This document shows, piece after piece, positions 1 through 9,288 of a stretch of DNA of 64,000 nucleotides; within the stretch, counting starts at the first letter, position 1; the number at the start of each line of letters is the position of its first letter. Source of the DNA: an uncultured Erysipelotrichaceae bacterium. GTDB lineage: Bacteria > Bacillota_I > Bacilli_A > RFN20 > CAG-826. The stretch covers positions 31,904 through 95,903 of the forward strand of contig CADCNT010000007.1 of the NCBI GenBank assembly GCA_902802905.1. The letters are read 5' to 3'. The position numbers were made by a program, and so were the translations under genes. Below the pieces are notes generated by a model. That model was not told the origin of the DNA and did not search any database. It worked only from the letters and a program-made list of their open reading frames with translations.

Positions 1-1
1 T

Positions 2-3000
2 ACTGCGGTATGTTTAGTGCTTGGCATCTCCACGATTGATTCACAAAGAGTTGATGCGTTATATCAACGAACCAACAATGAAAACTATTCTTTAATTTTA
101 AGTTCTTCCAACAAAGTTACCGCTAGTGGTGATCATGATATGTATTCACAAACTGGTGGTAAAGTCACTTTTACTTATTCTGGTATTTCTTCTTCTACTT
201 CTGGCCACGCTACTATTAATGAAAATGGAACAATCGTAAACAAAGATATTATTCACTCTATTACAACATTCAGTGCTACATTTGCTGGTTCTGGTACTTT
301 AAAAGCTAGAATTGCCTATGTTGCCACAGAAGCAAAATGGGGAGAGTATTTTGAACTATTATCAGGTAACGAAGTCTCGTTTGGTAGTTATCCTTACTTC
401 TTAGAAATGAAAGCTTTTGGTGGTTCGGTCACCTTAAGTTCTGCTACATATACTTATAGCTGTCTAGTTAATAGTGACGCTGAAGTATACGATGCCTCTG
501 GACACTATGACATTACATTTAAAGCTAATGGCGGGTCTGCCGATGATAGTAATGAATTAACATATTCTACAATTTTTAATCAGGTTACTTCTGGTGATGA
601 TTACATTAGTTCCTTCACTGGCATATCAAAGGTTTATGCTGGAATTTATGGCTTAAAATTTGCCTCAAATAAAGGCGAGGGAAGTTTAACAATTAACTTT
701 GACTCTACTTATGTTGAAAATCAAATCACGTCTATTGATGTCAGTGCTGCTCAATATGGTTCTAATAGTAGCGTGTTTAGAATTTACGTTAATGGTGTTT
801 CAACTTATACAGAAATTACTCCAAGTACCGGTGGTTCTGTTTCTGTTAATGCAACTTTAACATCGCTTGAAATTGAAACATCCGGTAAACAAGCATATTT
901 ATGTGGCTTAACTTTAAATTATGGCGGCAAACACGTTCCCGGTACTCCGGATAATCCTACTCCATATGAAGTTGGTTTTAGCGCTACCGATGCTAATAAA
1001 GATACATATACAACAAATTCTATCTTTGATAACGATAAAGCATTAAGTGCTTATAAAGTATTATCTGATGGCAGTCATTCTTCCTTAGGAAGTAGTGATT
1101 ATTCTTATGTCATCAAAGATTCAAATAATCAAACAATCAATCCATCTAATAAATTCCCAGCTATTGGGGCTTATACCTTAATTATTTCTTATAAGAGTTT
1201 TATTCCTGTAGAGATTACATTAAACGTTGGTGAATACGTCTATATTGTCGATGTGGTTGCTTCAATGAGCACAGTATCTTTTACAACCGCTGATACATTA
1301 TCAGCAAACTTAGCAGGTAATTTAACTGCAACATTAGAGTATAGTAATGGTACAAATAGTAATGCGATCAGTTACACCGACTTTACCGATTATGATATCG
1401 CTGTCAAACTTGTCACTCCAAAAGGATTTACTTATGATCAAGCAACTCCATTTGGAACAGCAGGAATTTGGACAGTCAAAGTCTATTCAGTTGATGATGA
1501 AAACATGTACTTCAATATTTCGATTACAGTAAACGCTATTCCTGTAGCATCTGTATCTTTAGATAAGACATCTCACACAATGTATCCTGATGATACTTTA
1601 CAATTAACAGCTACTGTTGGTCCTAATAATGCGACAAATAAAGTAGTTGTTTGGTCTAGCAATAACGAAAGTGTAGCTACAGTTGATGAAAACGGACTAG
1701 TTACCGCTATTGCTATTGGTGGTGCAACCATTTCTGCTACTGCTGCCGATGGATCTGGAAAATATGGAAGCTGCGTGATTAGCGTTACAGCAGCACCTAT
1801 TATCGTAGAGCATGATATTGAATTAACTGCAGATGGTGGAACTAATGCTTCTGAATGTACCATAAATGGAATTGATGGCATTAAAGTCGGGACAAGCAAA
1901 AACTCAGGTAATATGATTATTACTGTTCCTGGAGGAACAACAAAATTATCTTTCCACGCCGCTGCTTGGAATGGTGAAGGCTCGGGCAATTTATCTATGT
2001 CAGGAGCGACTGCCTCTATTACTTCCTTTGCTTTGACGGCAAACGCAGGAATAAATGGCAATAGCCCTTATACACTTTCTAGTGGCAGTAGCGAAGAAGA
2101 TTATATATTCGAAACAGTATTATCTAATATTTCTAGCGAAACAGATTTAACGTTCTCATATAGCAAAAGGTTTGTTATCTGGGGCGCGAAGTATTACACA
2201 AGCGAATCACCTGTTGACCCTGTTTATCCAACATCGATTCAATTAACTGGTGAATCTAATACTATTTCAATTGGTCAGACATCTCAGTTAAACGTGGAAT
2301 ATATGCCTTCTGATACTAATGTTAAGAATGTAACATTTACATCTAATCATGAAAACATCGCCACAGTAAGTAATGATGGTTTGATTACTGGTGTTGCTCA
2401 AGGAAGTGCCACAATTACTGCAACAGCAGAAGCGGCTAGCGGCACAATTAATGCATCATTTAATGTCACAGTTACTCCAGTTTTAGTTACTAGTGTATCT
2501 TTAGATACAGACAGCACAACCGTTAAAGCTGGTAAGACAGTAACTTTAGTGGCTACTATCTATCCAAGTAATGCTACTAATAAGAATATAACTTGGTCTT
2601 CATCTAATAACGCGATAGCGACTGTAAGTAATGGTGTTGTTACCGGTATTGCTGCTGGTAATGCGACAATCACAGTAACAACCGCTGATGGAAACAAAAC
2701 TGCAACTTGTACAGTTAGTGTTCAAGAATCAACTTCTGGTGGAGAAGAATCATTCTCTATTACTTATACTGATTTACCATCTACTTATCAAACCGGTAGC
2801 ACAATTTATACAGCTGATAGTGGGATTAAATTCCAAGCCTATAACTGTGCTGGTGGATATTCCTCAAAGGTGCAATTTAAAGGCTCTTCAGGATATATTC
2901 AAACTACCGAAGAGTTAGAATTACAATCAGTAACTATTAATGACCGTGAATCTAACTCATTAACAGTTTATGGCAGTACTGTTGCTGGTACTTTTGTTAC

Positions 3001-4543
3001 TGAAATTACTGGTTCAAATGATGTATATGATTTAACTGGATATAACTACTTCAAGATTGCAAGAACTAGTAATGGTGCTGGATATTGTTCTAGCATCACT
3101 GTTGTAACTGGAACTCCAACCCCAATTAATCCAACTTCAATTATTATGAATCCAACTTCCGCAGAAGTCGGTGTTGGTGGAACAAAACAATTAAGCATTT
3201 CTTATGTTCCAAGTAACGCTAATCAAAATAAAGATGTTACATGGACAAGTAGTAACACGAATGTCGCTACTGTTAGCTCAACTGGTTTAGTGAGTGTTAA
3301 ATCCACTGCGACTGCGGGACAAAAAGCAACTATTACAGCTAGATTAACTAATATCACTTCAATCACAACAACTTGTAGCATAACGGTTATCGAACAACAA
3401 AAAGACGACCACACAATTTTGGTTTATATGTGTGGTGCTGATCTTGAAAGCGAACATGGTCTCGCTAGCGGCGATATCTATGAGATGTTAAAAGTGTCTG
3501 GCCAACCTGATGACGTTAATATTGTTATCGAAACTGGTGGAGCGAATTCCTGGTCCTCATCATATGGTTATGGCATTTCTTCTACAAAACTGGAAAGATG
3601 GCATGTTGAAAACAAAGCTTTAGTTAAAGATGACTCATTAACTTATGCTAGTATGGGTTTAACAAGTACTTTGCAAAGTTTCTTAGAATACGGCTTAAAG
3701 AATTATCCAGCTGAAAGAACAGGCATTATCTTCTGGAACCACGGTGGTGGTATGAGAGGTGTTTGCTATGATGAGAAGAAAAATGATGACGTTCTTAAAA
3801 ACAGTGAAATCAAATCCGCTGTTAGTGGTGCGTTATCTAACTCTGGCTTATCCGGACAAAAACTCGAATGGGTTGGATATGACGCTTGCTTAATGCAAGT
3901 TCAAGATATTGCTGAAACCAATAGTGCGTACTTCAAATACATGGTTGCTTCTCAAGAATCTGAAGCTGGATATGGCTGGGACTATGATAACTGGGTTGAT
4001 GATTTATATGCCAAAAAGCCTACAGAAACTATCTTAAAGACTATTGTTGATACGTTTATTGTTGATAATGGTGGCGCTAGTAGTTCTAGTGGTGACCAGA
4101 CATTATCTTACTTAGATTTAAGCTATGCAGGTGCCTATAAGACTGCATGGGAAAATATGGCAACTCAACTCAATTCGAAAGTTACATCTAGTAATAAATC
4201 ATCGTTTAACTCTGCAATTACAGGTAATGTTAAGCATTACGCGGATAGTGATTATGACTACTTCTGTACATTCGATGCCTGGGACTTTATTGATAAGTTA
4301 GCAACTAGTAGTGCGTTTTCTTCATTTAGAATTGATTCATCTTATATTACAGCGGTGAAGAATGCTCACGCTAACCTGGTGAAATATAACCTTGCACAAA
4401 AAGGAGCAGGTGTTTCCAAGGGTTTATGTATGTATTGGCCAAATAGCACAAGATATAGTGATGTTAGTACCTATTACACATCTAATGAAACAAACTTCTC
4501 GAATTGGAGAACCTTCTGCGTGAACAAAGGTTATCACGCATAA
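2..4543 (+). CDS. Secreted clostripain-like C11 cysteine peptidase with Ig-like repeats (5' end outside window)
   Basis: The reading frame is open to the left edge and begins with a hydrophobic run (TAVCLVLGIS) that looks like the core of a signal peptide, so the true start lies upstream. The GTG at 17 is only the first in-window start-like codon. The first ~500 residues are a beta-rich, Ser/Thr-rich region that I do not recognise. Four BIG2-type Ig-like repeats follow (DNA about 1545-1795, 2226-2475, 2487-2728 and 3123-3390), each with the TWSSSN...VATV...G pattern. The C-terminal C11 domain (about 3405-4540) has the catalytic His in WNHGGG (codon 3740) and the Cys in YDACLM (codon 3887). 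C11 enzymes cut after basic residues and usually self-process. The BIG2 array probably holds the enzyme at the cell surface or on carbohydrate. First of four C11 genes in a row of secreted proteases. Confidence 0.88.
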   Translation, partial: TAVCLVLGISTIDSQRVDALYQRTNNENYSLILSSSNKVTASGDHDMYSQTGGKVTFTYSGISSSTSGHATINENGTIVNKDIIHSITTFSATFAGSGTLKARIAYVATEAKWGEYFELLSGNEVSFGSYPYFLEMKAFGGSVTLSSATYTYSCLVNSDAEVYDASGHYDITFKANGGSADDSNELTYSTIFNQVTSGDDYISSFTGISKVYAGIYGLKFASNKGEGSLTINFDSTYVENQITSIDVSAAQYGSNSSVFRIYVNGVSTYTEITPSTGGSVSVNATLTSLEIETSGKQAYLCGLTLNYGGKHVPGTPDNPTPYEVGFSATDANKDTYTTNSIFDNDKALSAYKVLSDGSHSSLGSSDYSYVIKDSNNQTINPSNKFPAIGAYTLIISYKSFIPVEITLNVGEYVYIVDVVASMSTVSFTTADTLSANLAGNLTATLEYSNGTNSNAISYTDFTDYDIAVKLVTPKGFTYDQATPFGTAGIWTVKVYSVDDENMYFNISITVNAIPVASVSLDKTSHTMYPDDTLQLTATVGPNNATNKVVVWSSNNESVATVDENGLVTAIAIGGATISATAADGSGKYGSCVISVTAAPIIVEHDIELTADGGTNASECTINGIDGIKVGTSKNSGNMIITVPGGTTKLSFHAAAWNGEGSGNLSMSGATASITSFALTANAGINGNSPYTLSSGSSEEDYIFETVLSNISSETDLTFSYSKRFVIWGAKYYTSESPVDPVYPTSIQLTGESNTISIGQTSQLNVEYMPSDTNVKNVTFTSNHENIATVSNDGLITGVAQGSATITATAEAASGTINASFNVTVTPVLVTSVSLDTDSTTVKAGKTVTLVATIYPSNATNKNITWSSSNNAIATVSNGVVTGIAAGNATITVTTADGNKTATCTVSVQESTSGGEESFSITYTDLPSTYQTGSTIYTADSGIKFQAYNCAGGYSSKVQFKGSSGYIQTTEELELQSVTINDRESNSLTVYGSTVAGTFVTEITGSNDVYDLTGYNYFKIARTSNGAGYCSSITVVTGTPTPINPTSIIMNPTSAEVGVGGTKQLSISYVPSNANQNKDVTWTSSNTNVATVSSTGLVSVKSTATAGQKATITARLTNITSITTTCSITVIEQQKDDHTILVYMCGADLESEHGLASGDIYEMLKVSGQPDDVNIVIETGGANSWSSSYGYGISSTKLERWHVENKALVKDDSLTYASMGLTSTLQSFLEYGLKNYPAERTGIIFWNHGGGMRGVCYDEKKNDDVLKNSEIKSAVSGALSNSGLSGQKLEWVGYDACLMQVQDIAETNSAYFKYMVASQESEAGYGWDYDNWVDDLYAKKPTETILKTIVDTFIVDNGGASSSSGDQTLSYLDLSYAGAYKTAWENMATQLNSKVTSSNKSSFNSAITGNVKHYADSDYDYFCTFDAWDFIDKLATSSAFSSFRIDSSYITAVKNAHANLVKYNLAQKGAGVSKGLCMYWPNSTRYSDVSTYYTSNETNFSNWRTFCVNKGYHA

Positions 4544-4550
4544 ATCTTAT

Positions 4551-4579
4551 AAAGGAATGCATTATGTCATTCCTTTTTG
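4551..4579 (+). terminator. Rho-independent terminator after the first C11 gene
   Basis: AAGGAATG pairs with CATTCCTT across an 8-base loop and is followed by a T run. It lies just ahead of the -10 box of the next gene. Confidence 0.75.
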
Positions 4580-4587
4580 TTTAGATA

Positions 4588-4593
4588 TATAAT
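4588..4593 (+). promoter_or_regulatory. -10 box of the subtilase gene, probably leaderless
   Basis: TATAAT ends 10 bases before the ATG at 4604 and there is no ribosome-binding site. Transcription would begin about 4 bases before the start codon. No good -35 box is visible. Confidence 0.5.
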
Positions 4594-4603
4594 ATTCTTG
4601 CAT

Positions 4604-7600
4604 ATGTTTAAAAGTTTAATTGTCTTCCTAACTATAACCACTCTTTGTGGCGGGCTTTCTTCTATAAACAAGAATTCTAACAAAGATATAAACCAATTTG
4701 CTAGACCTGGGTTAGTTGCTTATGCAGCAAGTTATTCCTCGGATTATAAAAATGAACCTAAATACTTAACTGAGAAAACTAAAACTTTAGATTATTTAAA
4801 TTTAGGAAGTTCTTTAGATTATTATCGTGGTGACTCAGTTAAAGTTGGAATTATTGATTCGGGAATTAACTATGACCATGAAGATTTTATGGTCAATAGT
4901 GTTACTAGAGTAAAGGGTGATTCAAAGTTTTATTCCTATGAAACTGGCGGTTGGGTTTATTACAAGGCTTCTCAATATGGTTATTCATATATAGATGATA
5001 CACATGGACATGGCACTAATGTAGCGGCCACTGTTGCTTCTGCAATAAACGGTATAGGTGGATTTGGACTTGCGCCAAATGTTGAATTATATGTTTACAA
5101 AGTAACTAATTCTAATAATGGTTACGAGTTTGGTGCTATACAAAATGCTTTACTTGATGCCAAATCTTTAGGAATCAATGTTATTAATATGTCTTTCCAA
5201 AGTTATGAGCATGAGGTGACTTATGGTAACTCAACTATGCCTGCTTCTAGCGGCTGTTCTACAACCTTAACATATTACTTAAATCAGGCTTATAACGCCG
5301 GCATAACTTTAGTGGGTGCGGCAGGCAATTATAACACTGATGAACCATCTTATCCTGGTAGCAACAACCATGTTATAAATGTTGGTTCTTTAAGCGAAAA
5401 CGGAACAGAAAAGGCTCCTTTTTCTAATTATGGCTCCACAATTGATATAGTGGCGCCTGGTTATGTACATGTCGCAGATAAAGGAACTAATTCTTCTTAT
5501 AAGAATACTTCAGGTACCTCTTTTTCTGCTCCTTTAGTAACTGCCGCTATTGCTTTATATATACAAAAGAACCCAAACGCAACACCTAGCGAAATTGAAT
5601 CTGCTTTGTATGCATCTTGTGATCCGATTACCAGTGGAAGTACATATCCTAACTGGGCAGGACATGGAACACTTAATGTAGCGAGATTTTTAGGAGTTGA
5701 TGTTCCAACAGATATCACTATCAATAATACAGAAATCGTTAATGATGCTTTAGAACTAAATGTTGGAGATAAATTTGATTTAGATTGGACAGTTAATGGC
5801 ATTGGAGTTTTTGATGATTCTGTTACATTTTCTACTTATAGCGGTCAAACAAATGTTGTTAGTGTAAATAACAATGGCAGAATATCTGCAGTCGGTGAAG
5901 GTGAAGAATATGTCCTTATTGAATCCGCTGTTGATTCAAATATTTACGCAATGGTGGATGTTACAGTAGGCCCTTCTTTAATTCCTGAACAAACTTTAAC
6001 TATCACTAGAAATAGTTTTTCTTCTTCAGGTAATTATGCTTGGTACAACTGGACAGAATCCACTAGTGATGATGTATCAGTTTCTGGTAGAGCCGAGATC
6101 TATGCAACAACAAAAACTTGCATGCAATTCAATAAAGGTAATGGAAATAATGTTGCGGCAATCTTTAACACAACTGAAATTCCAGGTTCAATAACTAAAA
6201 TTGAAGCTAACACTTATACAGGCACTAATCGAGCATGGAACGCATATGTTACTTCCACAGCATGTTCTGCTAATGGATCGACACTTACTTTTGGAAGCAA
6301 TAAAACTACAATTGGTTCGTCAATAATTGTTGGCTCTTCATTAACATCCTTAGGAACTTCTACTGATGGATATAGCTATTTCTGTTTGCAGGAGAATGTT
6401 AATAACGCTTCAAGCATTGAACAAATCGTTATTACATATATTCCTGCTGATACATCTGATAAGATTGTTGACTCCTTAGAAGCAACTTATAGTGGAGGAG
6501 ACTTATATGTTGGTGATTCTCTTGACGAATCAAAAATCTCAGTGACAGCAAAATACACAGACAGCGATAAATATCCAGATGAAGTTTTATCTGATAGCAA
6601 ATACGAATTAAGTGGATTTGAAAGTGACACTGCTGGAAAGAAAACTGTTACTGCTACTTATACAGGTACCTTATCAACTTCAACATCACCTTTAACTACT
6701 TCATTCAATGTTAATGTTAAGGAAGATTCTGTTACAAATGTCACAGTAACAAATTCAAAAACTTATCACCCAGGAGACACTATCTCTAAATCTGATATCA
6801 CGGTAACTCTTTCTTGGGAAAGTGGAAAAGCAAGTACAACAACTACCGATTTCTCTTTCGCTAGCGACGGATATCAATTTAAGTATGCAGATGCCGCTAG
6901 TGGTGGCGCCAATACTCCAAAGCAATTCTCTGTTATTTATCAAGGCCAACAATACAATTTTTCTGTCAATGTTAACCGTAATGCATATAGTGAACCTTCT
7001 ACTTCTAAAAAAACTTATAATGGAAGTGGCTTTTCTAATCTAGCAAATTCATATACAACAAATCAGACTATTACCGTAAATAACACGACTTTTGCGGTAG
7101 ATGGATATTATTATTCAGGTGCTAGCGCACTAAGTTTAAGTAATGGTCAAAAATCTGCTCCTGGTTCTATAAGAAATACAACCTCATATTCGACTGGCAT
7201 CACTAGTGTATCAATTACTGGGGCTTCACCAAATGTTCAATTAAGCACTAATGGTAGCGCCTGGGTTGATTTATCAAGCGCTACACCTACTAGTGTTAAC
7301 TATTACTATTTCAAACTATTTTACAAGAACACTTCACAATCAAACTATGTGAACATTACTAAAATTGAAGTGACTGTGAAAGGGGTAGATAATCCAACTA
7401 ATGTTGCTAACTATGTTATGTTTGAAGACACAAACAATCAGTGTGTCACAAAATTAGATATAGCGGTAAATAAGCTAAACAATTTGAGTGATATTGATAA
7501 GAATACTTTCTGGACTTCGAATAACTTTGTTATTAAAACAGCCAGGGAAAGATTACAGGCTTGGGCAATTAACCAAGAAAAAGAATTAAGTTACGAAAAC

Positions 7601-7744
7601 AATAAGTTTGTTGTTAGCTTAGATAGTAATTTCAATAAAGATAAATTAGAGATAAATGGACTAATATCTATAGTCATTATTTCTGCTTCAATCTGTGGTG
7701 TGTTTGTTACTTATATACTGATTAGAAATAAAAAAGAGCATTAA
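4604..7744 (+). CDS. Secreted, membrane-anchored subtilisin-like serine protease (S8)
   Basis: A 1046-residue protein from the ATG at 4604, chosen because it starts a clean signal peptide (MFKSLIVFLTITTL). A TTG at 4577 is in frame but lies inside the preceding terminator. The peptidase S8 domain (about 65-360) has the complete triad: Asp85 in GIIDSG, His136 in HGHGT and Ser306 in SGTSFSAP. The long C-terminal part has Ig-like and beta-sandwich regions, including a KTVTATYTG-type repeat, that probably bind the surface or substrate. A final hydrophobic helix (about 1017-1040) ending in RNKKEH should leave the enzyme anchored in the membrane facing outwards. No LPXTG sorting signal is seen. It lies between two C11 genes, suggesting joint use on extracellular protein. 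The specific substrate is unknown. Confidence 0.9.
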   Translation: MFKSLIVFLTITTLCGGLSSINKNSNKDINQFARPGLVAYAASYSSDYKNEPKYLTEKTKTLDYLNLGSSLDYYRGDSVKVGIIDSGINYDHEDFMVNSVTRVKGDSKFYSYETGGWVYYKASQYGYSYIDDTHGHGTNVAATVASAINGIGGFGLAPNVELYVYKVTNSNNGYEFGAIQNALLDAKSLGINVINMSFQSYEHEVTYGNSTMPASSGCSTTLTYYLNQAYNAGITLVGAAGNYNTDEPSYPGSNNHVINVGSLSENGTEKAPFSNYGSTIDIVAPGYVHVADKGTNSSYKNTSGTSFSAPLVTAAIALYIQKNPNATPSEIESALYASCDPITSGSTYPNWAGHGTLNVARFLGVDVPTDITINNTEIVNDALELNVGDKFDLDWTVNGIGVFDDSVTFSTYSGQTNVVSVNNNGRISAVGEGEEYVLIESAVDSNIYAMVDVTVGPSLIPEQTLTITRNSFSSSGNYAWYNWTESTSDDVSVSGRAEIYATTKTCMQFNKGNGNNVAAIFNTTEIPGSITKIEANTYTGTNRAWNAYVTSTACSANGSTLTFGSNKTTIGSSIIVGSSLTSLGTSTDGYSYFCLQENVNNASSIEQIVITYIPADTSDKIVDSLEATYSGGDLYVGDSLDESKISVTAKYTDSDKYPDEVLSDSKYELSGFESDTAGKKTVTATYTGTLSTSTSPLTTSFNVNVKEDSVTNVTVTNSKTYHPGDTISKSDITVTLSWESGKASTTTTDFSFASDGYQFKYADAASGGANTPKQFSVIYQGQQYNFSVNVNRNAYSEPSTSKKTYNGSGFSNLANSYTTNQTITVNNTTFAVDGYYYSGASALSLSNGQKSAPGSIRNTTSYSTGITSVSITGASPNVQLSTNGSAWVDLSSATPTSVNYYYFKLFYKNTSQSNYVNITKIEVTVKGVDNPTNVANYVMFEDTNNQCVTKLDIAVNKLNNLSDIDKNTFWTSNNFVIKTARERLQAWAINQEKELSYENNKFVVSLDSNFNKDKLEINGLISIVIISASICGVFVTYILIRNKKEH

Positions 7745-7796
7745 TGTTTAATTCAGCATTTTTAATTCAAAAATGTGAAATTAGTTATCTTTTTTC

Positions 7797-7826
7797 TTGT
7801 TTTATTATTGGTAATGTACTTATAAT
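7797..7826 (+). promoter_or_regulatory. Probable promoter of the 7861 C11 gene
   Basis: TTGTTT (7797-7802) and TATAAT (7821-7826) are separated by 18 bases. This gives a leader of roughly 28 bases without an obvious ribosome-binding site. The rest of the 116-base gap shows nothing else. Confidence 0.5.
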
Positions 7827-7860
7827 ACTTCTATCATTTTTAGTAAAATGATGAAAATTT

Positions 7861-9141
7861 ATGAGACTATTTAGAAAGTTTGTTCCACTTATTGTTAGTG
7901 TTCTCGCCATATCTTGTGGCGCTTCTAACGTTGATCAAAAGTCTTTTGGTGAATGGACAATTTTAATGTACGTTTGTGGGTCTAATCTTGAAAGTGATTA
8001 TGCCAACCAAACTACTATTAGAGATGATACGGGACAAATCTATAGATGGAATGGTATGGGTTTAGCCACAATGGACATTAGAGAAATGTTAATTCCAAAA
8101 AACAAACCTAAAGATGTCAATATCGTCCTTATGACTGGTGGAGCAAAAAAATGGACCAAATCTAATTTTGGAAAATATGGTTCATATGATATCGATCCTT
8201 CAAAACTCCAAATTCATCACGTTAATTCTTCAAATAAATTATCCTTAGATAAAACTCTGAATTATTCCTACATGGGTAATTCTTCGACCTTACAAACTTT
8301 TTTGGAATATGGTTTTAAAAACTATCCTGCCAAAAAGACCGCTTTAGTTTTATGGAATCATGGCGGTGGACTTCAAGGTGTTTGCTTCGATGAAAAGAAT
8401 CCTTATGGAGATGGCTTAACCGCTCCTGAAGTTACTTGGGCTGTTAAAAATGCTTTGATTAACAGTGGTAAGGAAGGCGAAAAACTTGAATGGATTGGTT
8501 ATGATGCTTGCTTAATGGCAGTTCAAGATATTGCCGAACTTAATTCAAAATATTTCAACTATATGGTTGCTTCCCAGCAATTAGAATCTGGATATGGCTG
8601 GTCTTATCAAAACTGGATTGACAAAGTATACGAGAAGAAAGAAACCACTGAAATTTTGCAAAGCATTTGTGACTCATTTATCGAGGATAACAATTATCTT
8701 GGATATGATAACGATCAAACCCTTGCTTATTATGATTTAAGTCATGCTGCTGAATATAAAAACGCTTGGGAAAATATGTCTTTATATATGTCAAGTAGCT
8801 TAAGTTCCTATAATAGAAACGCTTTAAATAGTTTAATCAATGAATGTCGTGTGTTTGGCGATGATTATTCTTATGCTTATGGACTGGTTGACGCTAAAGA
8901 TTTCATCGATCGATTAGATAATAGCGAGTACTTCAATGTCCCTGATGAAGTTGTGAATCCACTTAAAACTTCGTTCAATAATTTAGTTGCTTACTCTGCA
9001 AAGGGAAATGAAGCAGGTTCCGCTAACGGGCTATCAATGTATTGGACTATTTCTAATTACACTCGTTACTATAACAGCTACACACAAAGCGATACAAACT
9101 TCCTTAATTGGGCAAGTGTTGTATCTAATTATGGTCAATAA
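7861..9141 (+). CDS. Clostripain-like C11 peptidase lipoprotein, compact form
   Basis: A 426-residue protein with a lipoprotein signal peptide and lipobox (LAISC, Cys about 20), so it should be tethered to the outer face of the membrane. Almost the whole mature protein is a C11 domain. It starts with WTILMYVCGSNLESDYAN and has catalytic His167 in WNHGGG and Cys217 in YDACLM. Unlike the genes at 2 and 10777 it has no BIG2 repeats. It is very similar to the next gene, sharing an insert after LESDYAN and the WNHGGGLQGVCFDEK region, so the two look like a tandem duplication. Family knowledge suggests Arg/Lys-directed endopeptidase activity. The actual substrate cannot be read from sequence. Confidence 0.9.
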   Translation: MRLFRKFVPLIVSVLAISCGASNVDQKSFGEWTILMYVCGSNLESDYANQTTIRDDTGQIYRWNGMGLATMDIREMLIPKNKPKDVNIVLMTGGAKKWTKSNFGKYGSYDIDPSKLQIHHVNSSNKLSLDKTLNYSYMGNSSTLQTFLEYGFKNYPAKKTALVLWNHGGGLQGVCFDEKNPYGDGLTAPEVTWAVKNALINSGKEGEKLEWIGYDACLMAVQDIAELNSKYFNYMVASQQLESGYGWSYQNWIDKVYEKKETTEILQSICDSFIEDNNYLGYDNDQTLAYYDLSHAAEYKNAWENMSLYMSSSLSSYNRNALNSLINECRVFGDDYSYAYGLVDAKDFIDRLDNSEYFNVPDEVVNPLKTSFNNLVAYSAKGNEAGSANGLSMYWTISNYTRYYNSYTQSDTNFLNWASVVSNYGQ

Positions 9142-9143
9142 AA

Positions 9144-9169
9144 AGTCACGATTCTTCGTGATTTTTTTC
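9144..9169 (+). terminator. Rho-independent terminator
   Basis: TCACGA-TTCT-TCGTGA stem-loop followed by seven T, directly after the C11 gene stop. Confidence 0.8.
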
Positions 9170-9252
9170 TTTATCTATGAATGTAAAACTTTCTTTATCA
9201 AAAATAATTAAAAAAACATTTACATATATAAATAAAATTGTGTATTATTAAA

Positions 9253-9281
9253 CCCCTTAGATTAAATCTAAGAAAAGGGGG
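9253..9281 (+). promoter_or_regulatory. Leader hairpin overlapping the ribosome-binding site of the 9289 gene
   Basis: CTTAGATT (9256-9263) and AATCTAAG (9265-9272) are perfect inverted arms around one base. CCC just upstream can also pair with part of GGGGG (9277-9281) across an AAAA bulge. GGGGG is the likely Shine-Dalgarno for the ATG at 9289 (7-base spacing), so the fold could hide the ribosome-binding site. A protein-binding operator is the alternative. Confidence 0.45.
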
Positions 9282-9288
9282 AATCACG

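Noticed and set aside
1573..2061. 162-residue minus-strand frame inside the first C11 gene
   Set aside because: Antisense of the Thr/Ala-rich BIG2 repeats; the same kind of frame appears opposite the BIG2 repeats at 12171-12656.
4577..4603. TTG 4577 as start of the subtilase
   Set aside because: It falls in the T run of the preceding terminator and upstream of the -10 box; ATG 4604 begins a clean signal peptide.
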